DNA of 64,000 bases from UBA4486 sp041984885. GTDB taxonomy: Bacteria; Pseudomonadota; Gammaproteobacteria; Eutrophobiales; Eutrophobiaceae. The translations under genes were made by a program, and so were the position numbers. How positions within the stretch are numbered: the first letter of the stretch is position 1; each line of letters starts with the position of its first letter. The notes under the pieces were generated by a model, which saw only the letters and a list, made by a program, of their open reading frames with translations, was not told where the DNA came from and searched no databases. Below, in pieces: positions 63,205 to 64,000 of this stretch. The stretch is taken from the NCBI GenBank assembly GCA_041984885.1, contig JBHIXH010000006.1, forward strand, positions 13,055 to 77,054, in the 5' to 3' direction.

Positions 63205-63339
63205 ATTATCAGGCTCGCACTGATCCTGGTGTTTTGTTTTTTTACTGCCTCGGCCTGTGTCATCAAAAACACGATCAAGGGAGGCGGTGGTTTTTTCACA
63301 GAGCAGGAAAGTAAATATGTACATAATCAACAAATCTAA
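63205..63339 (+). CDS. Possible small lipoprotein with a non-ATG start
   Basis: An open frame of about 44 codons with the end RLALILVFCFF-TASAC (lipobox) and then VIKNTIKGGGGFFTEQESKY. No ATG, GTG or TTG precedes the hydrophobic part; ATT at 63205 is the nearest rare start, with CTG at 63220 as another option. The stop overlaps the start of the next gene. The lipobox is the only reason to list it. Confidence 0.3.
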   Translation: MIRLALILVFCFFTASACVIKNTIKGGGGFFTEQESKYVHNQQI

Positions 63340-63777
63340 TTTTTCACTGCCGGCGCTGATCGGATTGCTGGTGTTGTCTCCGTTGGTTGTCGCCAGCACA
63401 GCACCCATGTCGACAGAGGAGCTTGACCGGGTAGAAAAAAAATCGATCGATACCGATGAGCAAAAACAGCAGCGACAACAGGTTGCGGTCACGCTGGCCA
63501 GTTACGAGTTTGAAGCGAATAAACTGGTCGATCTGGTCGATGAAAACAGCGACACCGGAACGATAGAAGCGCAGGCGAGAACGCTGATTGAATTATCTGA
63601 AACCGTGGTCAGCTGGGCGCAGTTTCGCATGACACAGTGTGATGACTATTTACAAAAATCGCTTGAACTGAAAGATATGCTCGGCGACATTTCTCACGAA
63701 TCCCTCGAATCCGATTACCATCATGACGGTGTCTTGCCGAAGGCGCCGCCGGAGTGCTACCACATGAAAGACATGTT
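63317..63777 (+). CDS. Exported hypothetical protein, cut by an assembly gap
   Basis: At least 153 residues are visible up to the gap. It has a signal peptide (cut near VVASTA), then a helical, charged part (EELDRVEKKSIDTDEQKQQR, followed by SYEFEANKLVDLVDENSD). One Cys pair is seen, in MTQCDDY and PPECYHM. The ATG at 63317 has AGGAAAG upstream. The end is not in the sequence before the gap. I do not recognise the family. Confidence 0.55.
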
Positions 63778-63787
63778 NNNNNNNNNN
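63778..63787. other. Assembly gap (10 N)
   Basis: Ten N bases mark a scaffold gap of unknown true length. It breaks the last gene, and frame relations across it are not meaningful. Confidence 0.99.
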
Positions 63788-64000
63788 GGCACACACCGAG
63801 GTCGTACGCCAACTGGTGTTATATTAAACAGCAGCACCTGGTCGCGCAGCGCATCAAGATAAAGCTGCAATGCAACAATTCGCGTTGATCAACCCGGCCG
63901 TTACACAGTCTCATGGTGTAAAGAAGGCTATACTGTCAAAGACATGAATATCTGTGGTGCATTTGAAGGCGTATCCGGGGTGTCTGTTGATGTAAGCGAG
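63788..64000 (+). other. Coding-like fragments after the gap
   Basis: Short open segments in three frames look protein-like: AHTEVVRQLVLY (stop at 63827), QQHLVAQRIKIKLQC (about 63826-63873) and a frame from 63863 to the end of the window containing VDQPGRYTVSWCKEGYTV. They may be one gene broken by indel errors near the contig end. No start can be set. Confidence 0.35.

Overview
The window is a 64-kb stretch of a gammaproteobacterial chromosome. The gene order pilMNOPQ-aroK-aroB-(SPOR protein)-gltBD-hemE at 0-22 kb and lnt-ybeX-ybeY-ybeZ-miaB at 25-30.5 kb is typical of that class, and so are the CRP and Zur homologues. Genes for glycine betaine synthesis by methylation of glycine, next to a BCCT carrier, point to a halophilic or marine species, perhaps of the Ectothiorhodospira/Chromatiales type; that placement is inference. 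One 10-base N gap near the right end and a single-base frameshift in aroB show that this is draft-quality sequence.

Layout. 0-9 kb: type IV pilus assembly and secretin genes, then shikimate genes aroK and aroB (aroB frameshifted), a dGTPase-like HD protein and a DamX-like AAA/SPOR protein. 9-15 kb: glutamate synthase gltBD behind a near-consensus sigma-70 promoter. 15-20.6 kb: an accessory block between gltD and hemE with an AT-rich PDZ-M48 lipoprotein, an unknown coiled-coil protein, a yceJ-yceI pair, two small membrane proteins and a Rieske oxygenase. 20.8-31 kb: hemE, a DUF368 protein, a CPA1 antiporter with a cyclic-nucleotide-binding tail, lnt, ybeXYZ and miaB. 31-36 kb: a tungstate uptake module consisting of a ModE-type HTH/periplasmic-binding-domain regulator, a divergent OprP-type porin and TupABC. 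36-39.8 kb: an HD protein, an MscS channel, a HAD fusion protein and a tautomerase. 39.8-43 kb: GSMT, SDMT and a BCCT carrier, i.e. making and importing betaine. 43.7-46.4 kb: an SRAP-like protein ahead of umuDC, then an SGNH hydrolase. 46.4-47.5 kb: cytochrome P460 and nsrR, divergent around a 23-bp palindrome that resembles an NsrR operator. 47.5-50.1 kb: an AT-rich stretch with a REC-PAS-PAS protein, a Sel1 lipoprotein, an intact elongator tRNA-Met and a broken tRNA copy split by three hairpins. 50.2-53.5 kb: crp, osmC-like, a cyclophilin-like gene, a REC-LuxR regulator and tusA. 53.5-58.8 kb: a zinc regulon (znuD-type receptor, small exported protein, Zur-box-like palindrome, zur, znuA, znuC, znuB). 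58.8-64 kb: DAHP synthase, HIT protein, alpha/beta hydrolase and several exported proteins of unknown function up to the N gap.

Working together: three metal, oxyanion or stress modules each carry their own regulator and a visible candidate operator (tungstate, nitric oxide, zinc). Housekeeping blocks are conserved, and novelty sits in the blocks between them. I did not find a large undescribed multi-gene system. The most unusual items are the porin built into a tungstate operon, the diverged SRAP-like protein leading umuDC, the hairpin-split tRNA-Met copy and the HAD fusion protein.
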